NCBI GenBank assembly: GCA_944324315.1 | Contig: CALUVW010000002.1 | Location: 1 to 64,000, forward strand | Direction of reading: 5' to 3' | Source of the DNA: Candidatus Gastranaerophilales bacterium | Lineage (GTDB): Bacteria; Cyanobacteriota; Vampirovibrionia; Gastranaerophilales; Gastranaerophilaceae | Length of the DNA: 64,000 bases | Part shown: piece after piece, positions 29,052-37,545 of the stretch | Numbering within the stretch: position 1 is the stretch's first letter | Layout: each line of letters opens with the position of its first letter | Program-made: the position numbers and the translations under genes | Notes under the pieces: model-generated | The model's database searches: none | The model's input: only the letters and a program-made list of their open reading frames with translations | Told to the model about the DNA's origin: nothing

Positions 29052-29068
29052 GGGGCGGGGCAAAAGTC

Positions 29069-30163
29069 TTGAACACTACACAACGATTTATTAAATATTT
29101 CCCAGAATTTTATAACATCAGCAGTACAGAAAATTTCGGGAAAGAAGTATTTACAATCCTAAAAAAAATAATAAAGTTTAAATCCGGATACATATTTTAC
29201 ATAAATCCTGAAAAATTAGTATACTCTTTTAATCCGGAAGTAACCTCTACAAATTTAATAAAAAAAGGTTATATTAAAGAGGAATTAAAATATAAGGATA
29301 CCGTTTTCGGCATCCTAATCATTATAAAAAATTCATTTACCAGAGAAGAAAAACAAATTTTTAAATCCTGTGCTTCAATTATTGCGAATATAACTAAAGA
29401 TATTGAAATTTCCAGTATTATAAAAACGCAAACCACTGCATTACAAAACGGATATTTAGAAATAAAAAAAGCAAATGCTAAAATTAAACAGTCAGATGAA
29501 ATAAAATCGAAATTTCTGTCGCATGTTTCACATGAATTAAGGACTCCGATAAACTCAATTCTGGGATTTGCTGAGCTGCTAGGGAATGAATTTGTCGGGA
29601 AATTAAACAATAATCAAAAAGATTATATAAATGATATAAAAGTTTCGTCCGTACATTTGCTTGAAATGATAAACGAAATACTTGATATGTCTAAAATAGA
29701 AGCAGGGTCAATAACACTAAACAAAAAAACTTTTGATATAAAAATGCTTTCTGATGAAGTTATAAATATTATAAAACCGCTTATTATTAAAAAAAATATT
29801 AAACTGTATGACAATATCAAGAGTTTTGATGTTTCTGCTGATTATCAAAAACTCGAACAAATACTTTTCAATCTTATTAGTAATTCAATAAAATTTACGC
29901 CTGAGCATGGTGAAATAACAATTGATACACAAAAAAAAGAGAAACATTTCATTATTTCAGTAAAAGATACGGGCTGCGGCATCGCACCAAAAGACCACGC
30001 ACGAATTTTCAAAAAATTTGAACAGGTTAATAAATTTATTGCCAATTCAACAGGTTTAGGACTTGCAATAACAAAGGAACTTGTGAAATTACACAAAGGG
30101 GAAATAACTTTAATCAGCAAGCCAAATCAGGGGGCAACATTCATCGTAACCATTCCGCAATAA
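29069..30163 (+). CDS. soluble sensor histidine kinase
   Basis: This 364-residue protein has an N-terminal GAF-like sensor region (about 20-120), a short coiled coil (about 120-148), the H-box FLSHVSHELRTPINSILGF with His155, and an ATP-binding domain with NLISNSIKFTP, DTGCGI and STGLGLAITKEL. No membrane segment is present, so it senses a cytoplasmic signal. No response regulator is adjacent; it is an orphan. Start TTG 29069 follows AAGGGGCGGGG. It could be last in the transcript that begins at 23420. Confidence 0.88.
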   Translation: MNTTQRFIKYFPEFYNISSTENFGKEVFTILKKIIKFKSGYIFYINPEKLVYSFNPEVTSTNLIKKGYIKEELKYKDTVFGILIIIKNSFTREEKQIFKSCASIIANITKDIEISSIIKTQTTALQNGYLEIKKANAKIKQSDEIKSKFLSHVSHELRTPINSILGFAELLGNEFVGKLNNNQKDYINDIKVSSVHLLEMINEILDMSKIEAGSITLNKKTFDIKMLSDEVINIIKPLIIKKNIKLYDNIKSFDVSADYQKLEQILFNLISNSIKFTPEHGEITIDTQKKEKHFIISVKDTGCGIAPKDHARIFKKFEQVNKFIANSTGLGLAITKELVKLHKGEITLISKPNQGATFIVTIPQ

Positions 30164-30172
30164 GGTAATTAC

Positions 30173-30201
30173 TTGTTTTTAATAAAACAATATGATATAA
30201 T
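30173..30201 (+). promoter_or_regulatory. promoter of the 30238-30957 membrane protein
   Basis: TTGTTT (30173-30178), a 17-base spacer and TATAAT (30196-30201) with TGA before the -10 (extended -10 type). The implied leader of about 30 bases contains GAGGAGAG before the ATG. Confidence 0.75.
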
Positions 30202-30237
30202 TAGAAAGACAAAAATATAAGAGGAGAGTTAAGAATT

Positions 30238-30957
30238 ATGGCATCAATTAAAGACGCATTTGAAGAATCTTTCCATGATAACAACGCGACTTTAAAGTAT
30301 ATTATTTTTGCAATACCGCTATACTATTGTCTGGATAAATATTTGAACGGTACAAATCCGGCTCTGTTCTGGGGATTAACTTTTCTTCTGTATTTATTTT
30401 ATTTCGGATTTTTGCTTGAATGTACTGCAAACGTCAGAAACAGCAAAGAGCGTGTACTGCCGTCATTTAATATTTTTAAAACAATATGGGCAGGTTTGAA
30501 AGGCTCTGTTGCACTAGGTCCATCAATAGCAATCAATAGCATACTTGCTGCCATCGTGTATAAATTTGCGGCGAATTACGTAAACGATCCGACGACTTTA
30601 AATGTATATAAATTTTTAATATCCGGCTTATTTTCCTCTTTTATTTTAACCGGATATTTATGTTATGCAAAAGAATTTAAAATTTCTGATGCTTACAATC
30701 TTAAAGTCATATATAATACAAGTGTTGATGTATTTATTGCTGTATTATTTATGATTCCGCAAATCTGGCTTGCAAATGCTATTCTTATAGTTCCTGTGAC
30801 TTATATTATATGGATATTCTTCGGGATTCCTCATCCTATTGCTACATTCTACTGGTGCATGGTATTTGTCTTTAATCTTGCGTTATGCGGGCATTATCTT
30901 GCACAAATAGGATATGAAGCAATAGGAACCAAAGAAAATAAAGACAAAATATTGTAA
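30238..30957 (+). CDS. uncharacterised multi-pass membrane protein
   Basis: This 239-residue protein has about six hydrophobic helices (about 19-35, 43-62, 84-108, 124-142, 160-195, 200-222). Its general pattern resembles DUF4013-type proteins: an N-terminal IKDAFEESF stretch, then YIIFAIPLYY, and a C-terminal HYLAQIGYEAIG. I cannot assign a function. It has its own promoter and a strong ribosome site, and ends 12 bases before the convergent uvrB stop. Confidence 0.75.
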   Translation: MASIKDAFEESFHDNNATLKYIIFAIPLYYCLDKYLNGTNPALFWGLTFLLYLFYFGFLLECTANVRNSKERVLPSFNIFKTIWAGLKGSVALGPSIAINSILAAIVYKFAANYVNDPTTLNVYKFLISGLFSSFILTGYLCYAKEFKISDAYNLKVIYNTSVDVFIAVLFMIPQIWLANAILIVPVTYIIWIFFGIPHPIATFYWCMVFVFNLALCGHYLAQIGYEAIGTKENKDKIL

Positions 30958-30969
30958 CTGACTATTTAA

Positions 30970-32955
30970 TTATTCAGCCATTTCGCGTAATTTTTTCAGT
31001 TTATCTCTGATTTCTGCAGCGCGTTCAAAATCAAGAATTTTAGCAGCTTTATGCATATCTTTTTCAAGTTTGTCTATGAGTTTTGGCAAATCTTTTTTAT
31101 CAATCCCCATATCAACCATTTCTTCTGCGACAATATCTTCAAGATCTCTGTAACTTGCAACAAGAGATAGTAAATTATTTTCAACAGGTTTTTTAATAGT
31201 TTGGGGAATTATACCGTATTTTTTATTATAATCAAGTTGAATTTTACGTCTGCGTTCTGTTTCAGAGATGGCTTTTTCCATTGATTCTGTTATCCTGTCA
31301 GCGTACATAATCACTTCTCCGCAAGCATTACGTGCTGCACGTCCGATAGTCTGTATCAGACTTGTTTCGGAACGTAAAAAGCCTTCCTTATCAGCATCCA
31401 TTATAGCTACAAGAGAAACTTCCGGAATATCAAGCCCTTCTCTTAAAAGATTGACACCTATAAGAACATCAAATTCTCCTAAACGTAAATCTCTCAGAAT
31501 TTCCACACGCTCAAGAGACTGAATTTCACTGTGAAGATATCTGACTTTAATACCTTCTTGTATAAAGAAATCAGTTAAATCTTCTGCCATTCTTTTCGTA
31601 AGTGTTGTAATCAATACACGTTCATCTTTTTCTGCACGCTTTTTAATCTCTTCCTTCAAATCATTAATCTGAGACTCAATAGGTCTGACAGAAATCTTAG
31701 GATCTACAAGCCCTGTAGGACGAATAATCTGTTCAACAAGCTGCTGAGAAGTGCTTCTTTCAAAATCACCAGGGGTTGCTGAAATATAAATTTTTTGATG
31801 TACTTTTTTGAAAAATTCTTCATTTTTTAAAGGCCGGTTATCACGTGCACAAGGCAGCCTGAAACCGTATTCTATCAATGTATTTTTTCTCGAAGAATCA
31901 CCATGATACATCCCCTTCAACTGCGGGAGAGTAACATGAGATTCATCTATAACAGTCAAAAAATCTCCTCTGAAATAATCTAAAAGCGTAGCAGGAGCAG
32001 AACCCGGAGGACGACGTTCAATAATACGGGAATAATTTTCAATTCCTGAGCAATATCCCATTTCCTTAATCATTTCAATATCGTATTTAACACGCTGTTC
32101 AAGTCTCTGTGCTTCAACAAGTTTATTTTCGTTATGAAGTTCTACGAGCCTGTTTTGCAATTCTCCTTTTATCAATTCTATAGTCTCATCTACATTTTGG
32201 TCATAAGAAAGATAATGCACTGCAGGATAAATTACAACTTTTTGAGGTGTTTCTAAAATTTCACCGGTTACATTATCTATTCTTACTATCTTTTCTATTT
32301 CATCTCCAAAGAAGTAAACTCTTGTAATAATTTTTTCATAAGCCGGCATAATTTCTACAATATCGCCTCTTGCACGAAAAGTTGAACGCTCAAGTACAAG
32401 GTCATTTCGTGAATACTGAACACTCACAAGATGTTTTAAAAGATCATCCCTTGCAACTTCATCACCAACATTGAGCTCAACAGAACCTTTAAAATAATTT
32501 TCAGGCAACCCTAAACCGTAAATACAGCTTACTGAAGCCACAATAATAACGTCATTACGCTCATATAAACATCTCGTAGCATTATGCCGTAATCTATCAA
32601 TCTCTTCATTTATTGACGCAGATTTTTCAATAAAAGTATCAGTTCTTGGAATATAAGCTTCAGGCTGATAATAGTCATAATAACTGATAAAATATTCAAC
32701 CGCATTATCAGGAAAAAGTTCTTTGAACTCGTTATAAAGCTGTGCTGCAAGAGTTTTGTTATGAGCAATTATAAGTGTTGGTTTTTGTACACGCTCTATA
32801 ACATTTGCAATTGTAAAAGTTTTACCGGAGCCTGTTATTCCAAGCAGAGTCTGAGAATCATCGCCTTCATTTAATCCTTTTACTAGCTGTTCTATTGCTT
32901 TTGGCTGATCGCCGGCAGGTTTATATTTTGATGATATTTTAAATTTTTTCTCCAT
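30970..32955 (-). CDS. uvrB: UvrABC excinuclease subunit B
   Basis: This 661-residue DNA-damage recognition helicase has Walker [11 protein letters not shown] (about 38-47). The beta-hairpin that clamps DNA is seen in [20 protein letters not shown]. The helicase motifs [18 protein letters not shown] and QTIGRAARN are intact, and a UVR motif for UvrC binding lies at the end (about 620-655). The length is normal. No Shine-Dalgarno is present; a perfect -10 box ends six bases before the ATG, suggesting a leaderless mRNA. Confidence 0.98.
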   Translation of the reverse strand: MEKKFKISSKYKPAGDQPKAIEQLVKGLNEGDDSQTLLGITGSGKTFTIANVIERVQKPTLIIAHNKTLAAQLYNEFKELFPDNAVEYFISYYDYYQPEAYIPRTDTFIEKSASINEEIDRLRHNATRCLYERNDVIIVASVSCIYGLGLPENYFKGSVELNVGDEVARDDLLKHLVSVQYSRNDLVLERSTFRARGDIVEIMPAYEKIITRVYFFGDEIEKIVRIDNVTGEILETPQKVVIYPAVHYLSYDQNVDETIELIKGELQNRLVELHNENKLVEAQRLEQRVKYDIEMIKEMGYCSGIENYSRIIERRPPGSAPATLLDYFRGDFLTVIDESHVTLPQLKGMYHGDSSRKNTLIEYGFRLPCARDNRPLKNEEFFKKVHQKIYISATPGDFERSTSQQLVEQIIRPTGLVDPKISVRPIESQINDLKEEIKKRAEKDERVLITTLTKRMAEDLTDFFIQEGIKVRYLHSEIQSLERVEILRDLRLGEFDVLIGVNLLREGLDIPEVSLVAIMDADKEGFLRSETSLIQTIGRAARNACGEVIMYADRITESMEKAISETERRRKIQLDYNKKYGIIPQTIKKPVENNLLSLVASYRDLEDIVAEEMVDMGIDKKDLPKLIDKLEKDMHKAAKILDFERAAEIRDKLKKLREMAE

Positions 32956-32961
32956 AAAAAA

Positions 32962-32990
32962 ATTATACTTTAATAAAAATTAAGTAGCAA
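32962..32990 (-). promoter_or_regulatory. uvrB promoter, apparently leaderless
   Basis: On the minus strand, TTGCTA (32985-32990), 17 bases, TATAAT (32962-32967), then six T's and ATG. Transcription would start at or within a base of the A of the start codon. Confidence 0.75.
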
Positions 32991-33046
32991 AAAAAAATTT
33001 TTACAAGTTATAATATACCACGTACGCTAAAGTAAGGACCTTTAAA

Positions 33047-34120
33047 TTGCCAAGTACCATAATATCATCAGTTGATACAAATAAAAAAAAACACACAGGT
33101 AAATATAAAGATCCGTTAAATAAACCTTTACCTGTGTTAATGTCTTATTCAAACGAAATCGGAACAGCTATATCGGAAATAGCACCGAAACTGGGCGCAG
33201 CATTATGGGCTCCGACTTTCATGTATCTTGGTGCCGATATTTATGATAAATACAAAAATGATAAAGATAACTACAATCCTAGCGGCAAAAGAGCCTTTAA
33301 AAGAGCTATATTTCAGGGCTTGACATCAATCATTGCTCTGCCGGTATTAATTTTCGCCGGTCAATGCACAGTTTCTCCACTGACAAAAATTGATAAATGG
33401 GGAATTTCAGGCAATGCAAAAGATGCGGTTTACAAACACACAAAAAACGTTATAGATCAGGCACACGGTATAGCTCTTGAAAGTTACGAGAACTTTAAAA
33501 ATATCATTGTTGAAAGTTTAGAAAATAAAATTAAAACACGAAAACATGAAAAAAATACCTCCGGAATTTTAAAAAAAATATATAATAAAACTTTTACCCA
33601 TCGTTATACACTCTTGGAGTCAGATAAAAGCAAAATTATCGCATTTGCAGAATATAATGCAAAAAAAACATACAATATAATTGAAGCCTTAAAAAATCAT
33701 GATAAAAAACACGTACCTTGGAAAATATATAAAAAATACCAGAACACAATTCCGAAAATGAATGAAATGTATAAAGAAGCAGATTATTCATATTATGCAA
33801 CCAGAACAGCCTTAAAAGATTATCAAATGTCACTTATATTTAAAAATAAAATTTTAAAAACACTAGGCGGTTTTGGAGCTCTTATTTTATTTGCAAATCC
33901 GGTAAACGATTTTGTTGATAAACAAATAATGAAAAAATTTATAAGTCCAGGAATAGATCACATATACAAAGCTCACATTAATGATTCAAGAATTAAAGCA
34001 ATATTTAATAATATGAATGCAAGTTCTACTTCGTCTTATAAAAACGAGACGACTTCAAACCTGATTCAGAAATTAAAGATTCAGCACGGATTGACGTCAA
34101 AGGCTGGGGGATCTCCATAA
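33047..34120 (+). CDS. uncharacterised protein with membrane segments
   Basis: This 357-residue protein starts at TTG 33047 after GTAAGGA. It has hydrophobic stretches near residues 36-52 (LGAALWAPTFMYLGADI), 87-103 (GLTSIIALPVLIFAGQ) and 283-297 (LGGFGALILFANP), with a long basic helical region (about 130-280) between. Helix two is preceded by KRAFKRAIF, comparable with the protein at 3363-3938. TATAAT near 33010 may be its -10 box. The last 95 bases overlap the end of the convergent cpaF-like gene, so one of the two C-termini may have drifted. Function is unknown. Confidence 0.65.
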   Translation: MPSTIISSVDTNKKKHTGKYKDPLNKPLPVLMSYSNEIGTAISEIAPKLGAALWAPTFMYLGADIYDKYKNDKDNYNPSGKRAFKRAIFQGLTSIIALPVLIFAGQCTVSPLTKIDKWGISGNAKDAVYKHTKNVIDQAHGIALESYENFKNIIVESLENKIKTRKHEKNTSGILKKIYNKTFTHRYTLLESDKSKIIAFAEYNAKKTYNIIEALKNHDKKHVPWKIYKKYQNTIPKMNEMYKEADYSYYATRTALKDYQMSLIFKNKILKTLGGFGALILFANPVNDFVDKQIMKKFISPGIDHIYKAHINDSRIKAIFNNMNASSTSSYKNETTSNLIQKLKIQHGLTSKAGGSP

Positions 34121-35360
34121 CATATTCTCCATCAACTAATTTTGCAATTGTTTTTATTGATAATGAAGCAGTACGCGCAGGAGTTAGTTCCACAACAGAA
34201 GTAAGCTTGGGAGTTTCACCATGAATATTGTTAATTTGGATAATATAATCAAAACAATCTAATACTTTATGTTTGGCGTATTTTTCTGTACAATTTTCTT
34301 CTACCATTATTGAAGAAACTAATTTTGAAAAAGCGTCGTTAACAGAAGACGAACGCAACGATAAAATAACACCTTTTTTCTCAGCTATTCCCTGAACATA
34401 AGAATTTAAGTCAATAAGCATATAATCAGGCATCATCTTAAAAAGTTCCGATAAAATTACAGGGAAATTTTCCTGAGATTTTTTTACGAGAAAGTTCATA
34501 AACTCACCCGATTTTAAACAAATTTGAGGCATTTCCTGCAATAGCACACCACGTTTATTTAACATCATTGAATTTATAATAGTACCAATAAGCAACGTCT
34601 TACCGGAATTTATGTCTCCTGAAATAACAATATTTTTTTTCATATCAATAGCAGATATCAAAAAATCAAAAATTTCACGCGGCATAATACCTGAACTCAA
34701 TAAAGAATCAATATTATAATCAGGGAATTTTCTTATAGAAATCACAGTGCCCGAACTGGCAATATCAGACGATATAACAGAAATTAAAAGATTCTGAATC
34801 GTACAGCTCCAAATATCACTTAATTTCTCAGCTTTTTTCCCTGAGATTGATAAAATATTATTGATAATAAGTTTTATTTGTTCTTCTGATAGTGCAATTT
34901 CGGTATTTAAAACTTTTCCGGCTATTTCTATATAAACATTTTTAGTGCCGTTTACTATTACAGACGAAACATTATCTTTTTTTATCAAATCTTCTAATGG
35001 TCCAAATCCGAGAATAGAATTATACAAGCTATCAACAAGAAGCGGCATACTTTCCGACGGAATATCCATAGATGCATTTAACAAAAAAGTTCTTATTAAA
35101 TCTTTTTGTTTTTCACTGTCATAATCTGCCCAAACAGGGATAGAACTTATTTTTTCCAGCAAAGCCTTACGCAAATTTTTCTCGACATCAGCTAAATCCG
35201 TAATAACAGATTGGCTGCTATTATTACTTAAAATAATATCTTTTTCTTCAGATATTTCAGAAATATTAACAGTATCATTCACTTCATTATCATGACTGCT
35301 TTTTAAAATCCCTTTATCTCTTTTAAACCTGCTGCTTAATTTACTGCTGTATAAAACCAC
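34026..35360 (-). CDS. CpaF/TadA-like secretion ATPase with degenerate active site
   Basis: This 444-residue homologue of pilus and secretion ATPases keeps the CpaF N-terminal domain (VSSVIVNGTKNVYIEIAGKV, about 131-150), the GTVISIRKF segment (204-212) and Walker A GDINSGKT (248-255). The other motifs are worn down. The Asp box reads LLQEMPQICL instead of an ED..EL form. The Walker B region is PDYMLIDLNSY (311-321), where CpaF proteins have IVGEVRG. The usual DARLPDGSR stretch is absent. ATP binding is plausible, but normal hydrolysis is doubtful. GTG start, with AGAGGTG three bases after the CpaE-like gene. No pilus structural genes are nearby. Confidence 0.8.
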   Translation of the reverse strand: MVLYSSKLSSRFKRDKGILKSSHDNEVNDTVNISEISEEKDIILSNNSSQSVITDLADVEKNLRKALLEKISSIPVWADYDSEKQKDLIRTFLLNASMDIPSESMPLLVDSLYNSILGFGPLEDLIKKDNVSSVIVNGTKNVYIEIAGKVLNTEIALSEEQIKLIINNILSISGKKAEKLSDIWSCTIQNLLISVISSDIASSGTVISIRKFPDYNIDSLLSSGIMPREIFDFLISAIDMKKNIVISGDINSGKTLLIGTIINSMMLNKRGVLLQEMPQICLKSGEFMNFLVKKSQENFPVILSELFKMMPDYMLIDLNSYVQGIAEKKGVILSLRSSSVNDAFSKLVSSIMVEENCTEKYAKHKVLDCFDYIIQINNIHGETPKLTSVVELTPARTASLSIKTIAKLVDGEYVMEIPQPLTSIRAESLISESGLKSSRFYKTK

Positions 35361-35363
35361 TTG

Positions 35364-36533
35364 CTATACACCTCTGATATTTTTTGTAAATTTTTGCCTG
35401 TATACTTTATCGGAAACCATCATTGCTAAATTCTTAAAACTTTGTGCAACGTTTGAATCAATACTTATTTCAGAGACAGGAACTCCCTTATTAATTGCCG
35501 CCATCATTGTAAAATAATTATTTGGAATTTTCCAATACAATTGTTTACCTAAGACTTCCTCAACATCTTCCGCTTTGATTTCATCATTTTCCATATACCT
35601 GTTAATCAAAATCTGCACTTTATCTTCATCAATACCTAATTTTTCAAAAAATTCGAGGCATCTCTGACAATTTCTTAATGCAGGAAGATTTACTATTGAT
35701 AAAAGAAATATAAGATCTGAATTTTCAACAGCAGTCATAGCCTTGCTATCAAAACCACCGGATGTATCTACAACAATATATGAAAATGTCTGCCTTAAAA
35801 TATCAAATAATCTTATTATATCTTTTGATGAAATATTATCAGCTTGTTTAAAATACGGCGGATCCGCAAGAACATACAAACTTGTATCCTTGTATTTTTC
35901 CAGCGTTGAAAGCAAAAAATCTTCATTAATTTTATCAAGATTTTGGAGCATATAAGAAATATTAAAAGAAGGTTTTAAATCCAAAAAAGTTGTAACATCG
36001 CCAAGTTGAAAGTTTAAATCAATAAGAGCAACATCTTCTTTTGTAATTTTTGCAAGTTCAAATGCAAGATTAGTCGCTACAGATGTTTTGCCGACTCCTC
36101 CTTTGTTAGAATAAACAGTAATAATACGGCATTTAGACTTTTTCTGTTTTATATTTTCAATATCATTATATAACTTAGACAAAGATTCTAAACATTCATT
36201 TTTAATCACCGGCAAAGCAAGAAAATCAGATGCACCAACTCGCATAGAGCGTATTACTACATCAACATCAGGTCTGACAGACATAGCAATGACACGACAA
36301 TCCGGAAAATCTGACGTAATTTTTGAAATAAAATTTAATCCCTGTTCCTGATATTCGGATATATCAACAATAACCAGAACTTTAGACAATTCCTTTATTG
36401 CGTTATATGCTTTAGAAAACTCTGCAGTATCTGATAAAAAAGAGAATTTACCTGATTCTTCCAGATATCTTTTTAATAAATCAATAGTATGAAACTGTTC
36501 CGTAATTATAATCGAAGGTATAGCTTGTTTCAT
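35364..36533 (-). CDS. CpaE/TadZ-like protein: pseudo-receiver plus MinD-type ATPase
   Basis: This 389-residue protein starts at ATG 36533. Residues about 5-115 form a receiver-like fold (VIVDIS, GASDFLALPV) that lacks the paired N-terminal acids of true receivers. Residues about 135-375 form a ParA/MinD ATPase with deviant Walker A KGGVGKT (144-150), DLNFQLGDVTTFLDL and DTSGGFD, as in CpaE and TadZ, which place pilus machinery at the cell pole. Its partner here is the CpaF-like gene three bases downstream. The upstream in-frame extension is rejected because it runs through the promoter. Confidence 0.88.
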   Translation of the reverse strand: MKQAIPSIIITEQFHTIDLLKRYLEESGKFSFLSDTAEFSKAYNAIKELSKVLVIVDISEYQEQGLNFISKITSDFPDCRVIAMSVRPDVDVVIRSMRVGASDFLALPVIKNECLESLSKLYNDIENIKQKKSKCRIITVYSNKGGVGKTSVATNLAFELAKITKEDVALIDLNFQLGDVTTFLDLKPSFNISYMLQNLDKINEDFLLSTLEKYKDTSLYVLADPPYFKQADNISSKDIIRLFDILRQTFSYIVVDTSGGFDSKAMTAVENSDLIFLLSIVNLPALRNCQRCLEFFEKLGIDEDKVQILINRYMENDEIKAEDVEEVLGKQLYWKIPNNYFTMMAAINKGVPVSEISIDSNVAQSFKNLAMMVSDKVYRQKFTKNIRGV

Positions 36534-36539
36534 ACAGAA

Positions 36540-36568
36540 ATTATAGCATATTTCAATAAAAGAAGCAA
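36540..36568 (-). promoter_or_regulatory. cpaE-like gene promoter, apparently leaderless
   Basis: On the minus strand, TTGCTT (36563-36568), 17 bases, TATAAT (36540-36545), then TTCTGT and ATG. This geometry is identical to that of uvrB (-10, six bases, ATG) and no ribosome site is present. It begins immediately after the 6S RNA terminator. Confidence 0.75.
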
Positions 36569-36575
36569 ATAAAAA

Positions 36576-36750
36576 AGCCCTGTACAAATGTGATTTTGTT
36601 GCCTGCGTGGTCTCGCAGGTGGGTGAACGCCTCGGATTATCCGTTTCCCGCTGGCGATATCAAAATCGGCGGGTATACTTCACATCCTGTCAGAGTCAAT
36701 TCTCCCTTTTATAAAAAATGTAGGAACAAAATGAGCATCTGCACAGAGCT
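36576..36750 (-). ncRNA. ssrS: probable 6S RNA
   Basis: This segment of about 175 bases, high in G+C for this genome, folds into a long rod. CTGTGCAGATG at the 5' end pairs with CATTTGTACAG at the 3' end (with G-U pairs), and ATTTTGTT pairs with AACAAAAT. A CCCGC/GCGGG hairpin forms the apex, and CCTGCG-AGACCA-CGCAGG sits in the 3' side of the central region next to GTTCACCCACC. A consensus promoter is placed exactly at its 5' end, and a T tract follows the 3' end. 6S RNA mimics an open promoter to bind the housekeeping RNA polymerase. The name rests on size, shape and terminal pairing, not a database search. Confidence 0.72.
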
Positions 36751-36756
36751 AGTTAC

Positions 36757-36785
36757 ATAATAACACACTTTTATGTTAAATTCAA
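36757..36785 (-). promoter_or_regulatory. promoter of the 6S RNA
   Basis: On the minus strand, TTGAAT (36780-36785), 17 bases, TATTAT (36757-36762). Seven bases later transcription would start at about 36750, where the RNA's closing stem begins. Confidence 0.75.
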
Positions 36786-36800
36786 CACTATACAACAGGG

Positions 36801-37490
36801 TTAATTTGAAAACTTATTGACACCTATAAAAAATCCTATATATGCAGACAGTAACACAAGTATTGCTGTATTTGTTACTACCATGAAAGGAGCGTCAGGA
36901 TACAATAAGTTGGCAATAAGTGTAATTGCTCCAATAAGCATTGCAGTCAATGTATACTTGAAAGTACTTTTACGATTTTTCACAACTTTAACATTATGCC
37001 ACAACTGTTCTTGCATAGTGTTAATATTGGAAAGATTCAGAGCATTTTCATAAGCAGTCTTTGATATTTGACCGTTTTCAAACAAATGTTTGCATGATTT
37101 TTCATAAGCTTTGTTAAGCTGAACTTCAACCAATTTAAGCATTTCATCCTGAGTTAAATTGCCGATAGCAGATTCCTTTGCCATCTCAAAAGCAACATAA
37201 GCCAACTTTTGCAGGATACTTTCATGGTAAACTTCCGGAATGTCCGAACGCAACAAATCAATATATTTATGAAATGTCCATTCTGAAATTATCTGGGTTA
37301 AAACTTTTGCAATTTCAGAATCTTCTATGGTTTCATCATTCGAAAAAGCTTCACCTGCAAGATAAGTATAGTTATATATCTTCTCTAAAAATTCCTTTTT
37401 ATGCTTAAGAGCAATATCATCAGGAATAACACTTTCAGCCTGTTTTGTTAAATTTTTTGCAAAACTTTTATAATCAAATGTTGAAGCCAT
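36801..37490 (-). CDS. uncharacterised protein with two C-terminal membrane helices
   Basis: This 229-residue protein (ATG 37490, AGGAGGG upstream) is largely helical and soluble over residues 1-165. It ends in a hairpin of two membrane helices (about 175-195 TLTAMLIGAITLIANLLYP and 202-222). The stretch before the first helix is basic (VKVVKNRKSTFKYT), so the N-terminal domain should face the cytoplasm. No family is recognised. A clean promoter lies just upstream, and it is the gene nearest the 6S RNA promoter. Confidence 0.7.
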   Translation of the reverse strand: MASTFDYKSFAKNLTKQAESVIPDDIALKHKKEFLEKIYNYTYLAGEAFSNDETIEDSEIAKVLTQIISEWTFHKYIDLLRSDIPEVYHESILQKLAYVAFEMAKESAIGNLTQDEMLKLVEVQLNKAYEKSCKHLFENGQISKTAYENALNLSNINTMQEQLWHNVKVVKNRKSTFKYTLTAMLIGAITLIANLLYPDAPFMVVTNTAILVLLSAYIGFFIGVNKFSN

Positions 37491-37506
37491 AAAACCCTCC
37501 TGATAT

Positions 37507-37535
37507 ATTATACCATGCTTGAAAAAATAGGGCAA
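37507..37535 (-). promoter_or_regulatory. promoter of the 36801-37490 gene
   Basis: On the minus strand, TTGCCC (37530-37535), 17 bases, TATAAT (37507-37512), then a leader of about 10 bases with AGGAGGG. The -35 box overlaps the intergenic gap with the large gene upstream. Confidence 0.7.
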
Positions 37536-37545
37536 CAAATAAGGC

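Noticed and set aside
36576-36750. tRNA, SRP RNA, tmRNA or a riboswitch of cpaE
   Set aside because: There is no cloverleaf or TTCGA loop, no SRP GGAAG tetraloop context and no tag frame. It has its own promoter and a T tract before the cpaE promoter.
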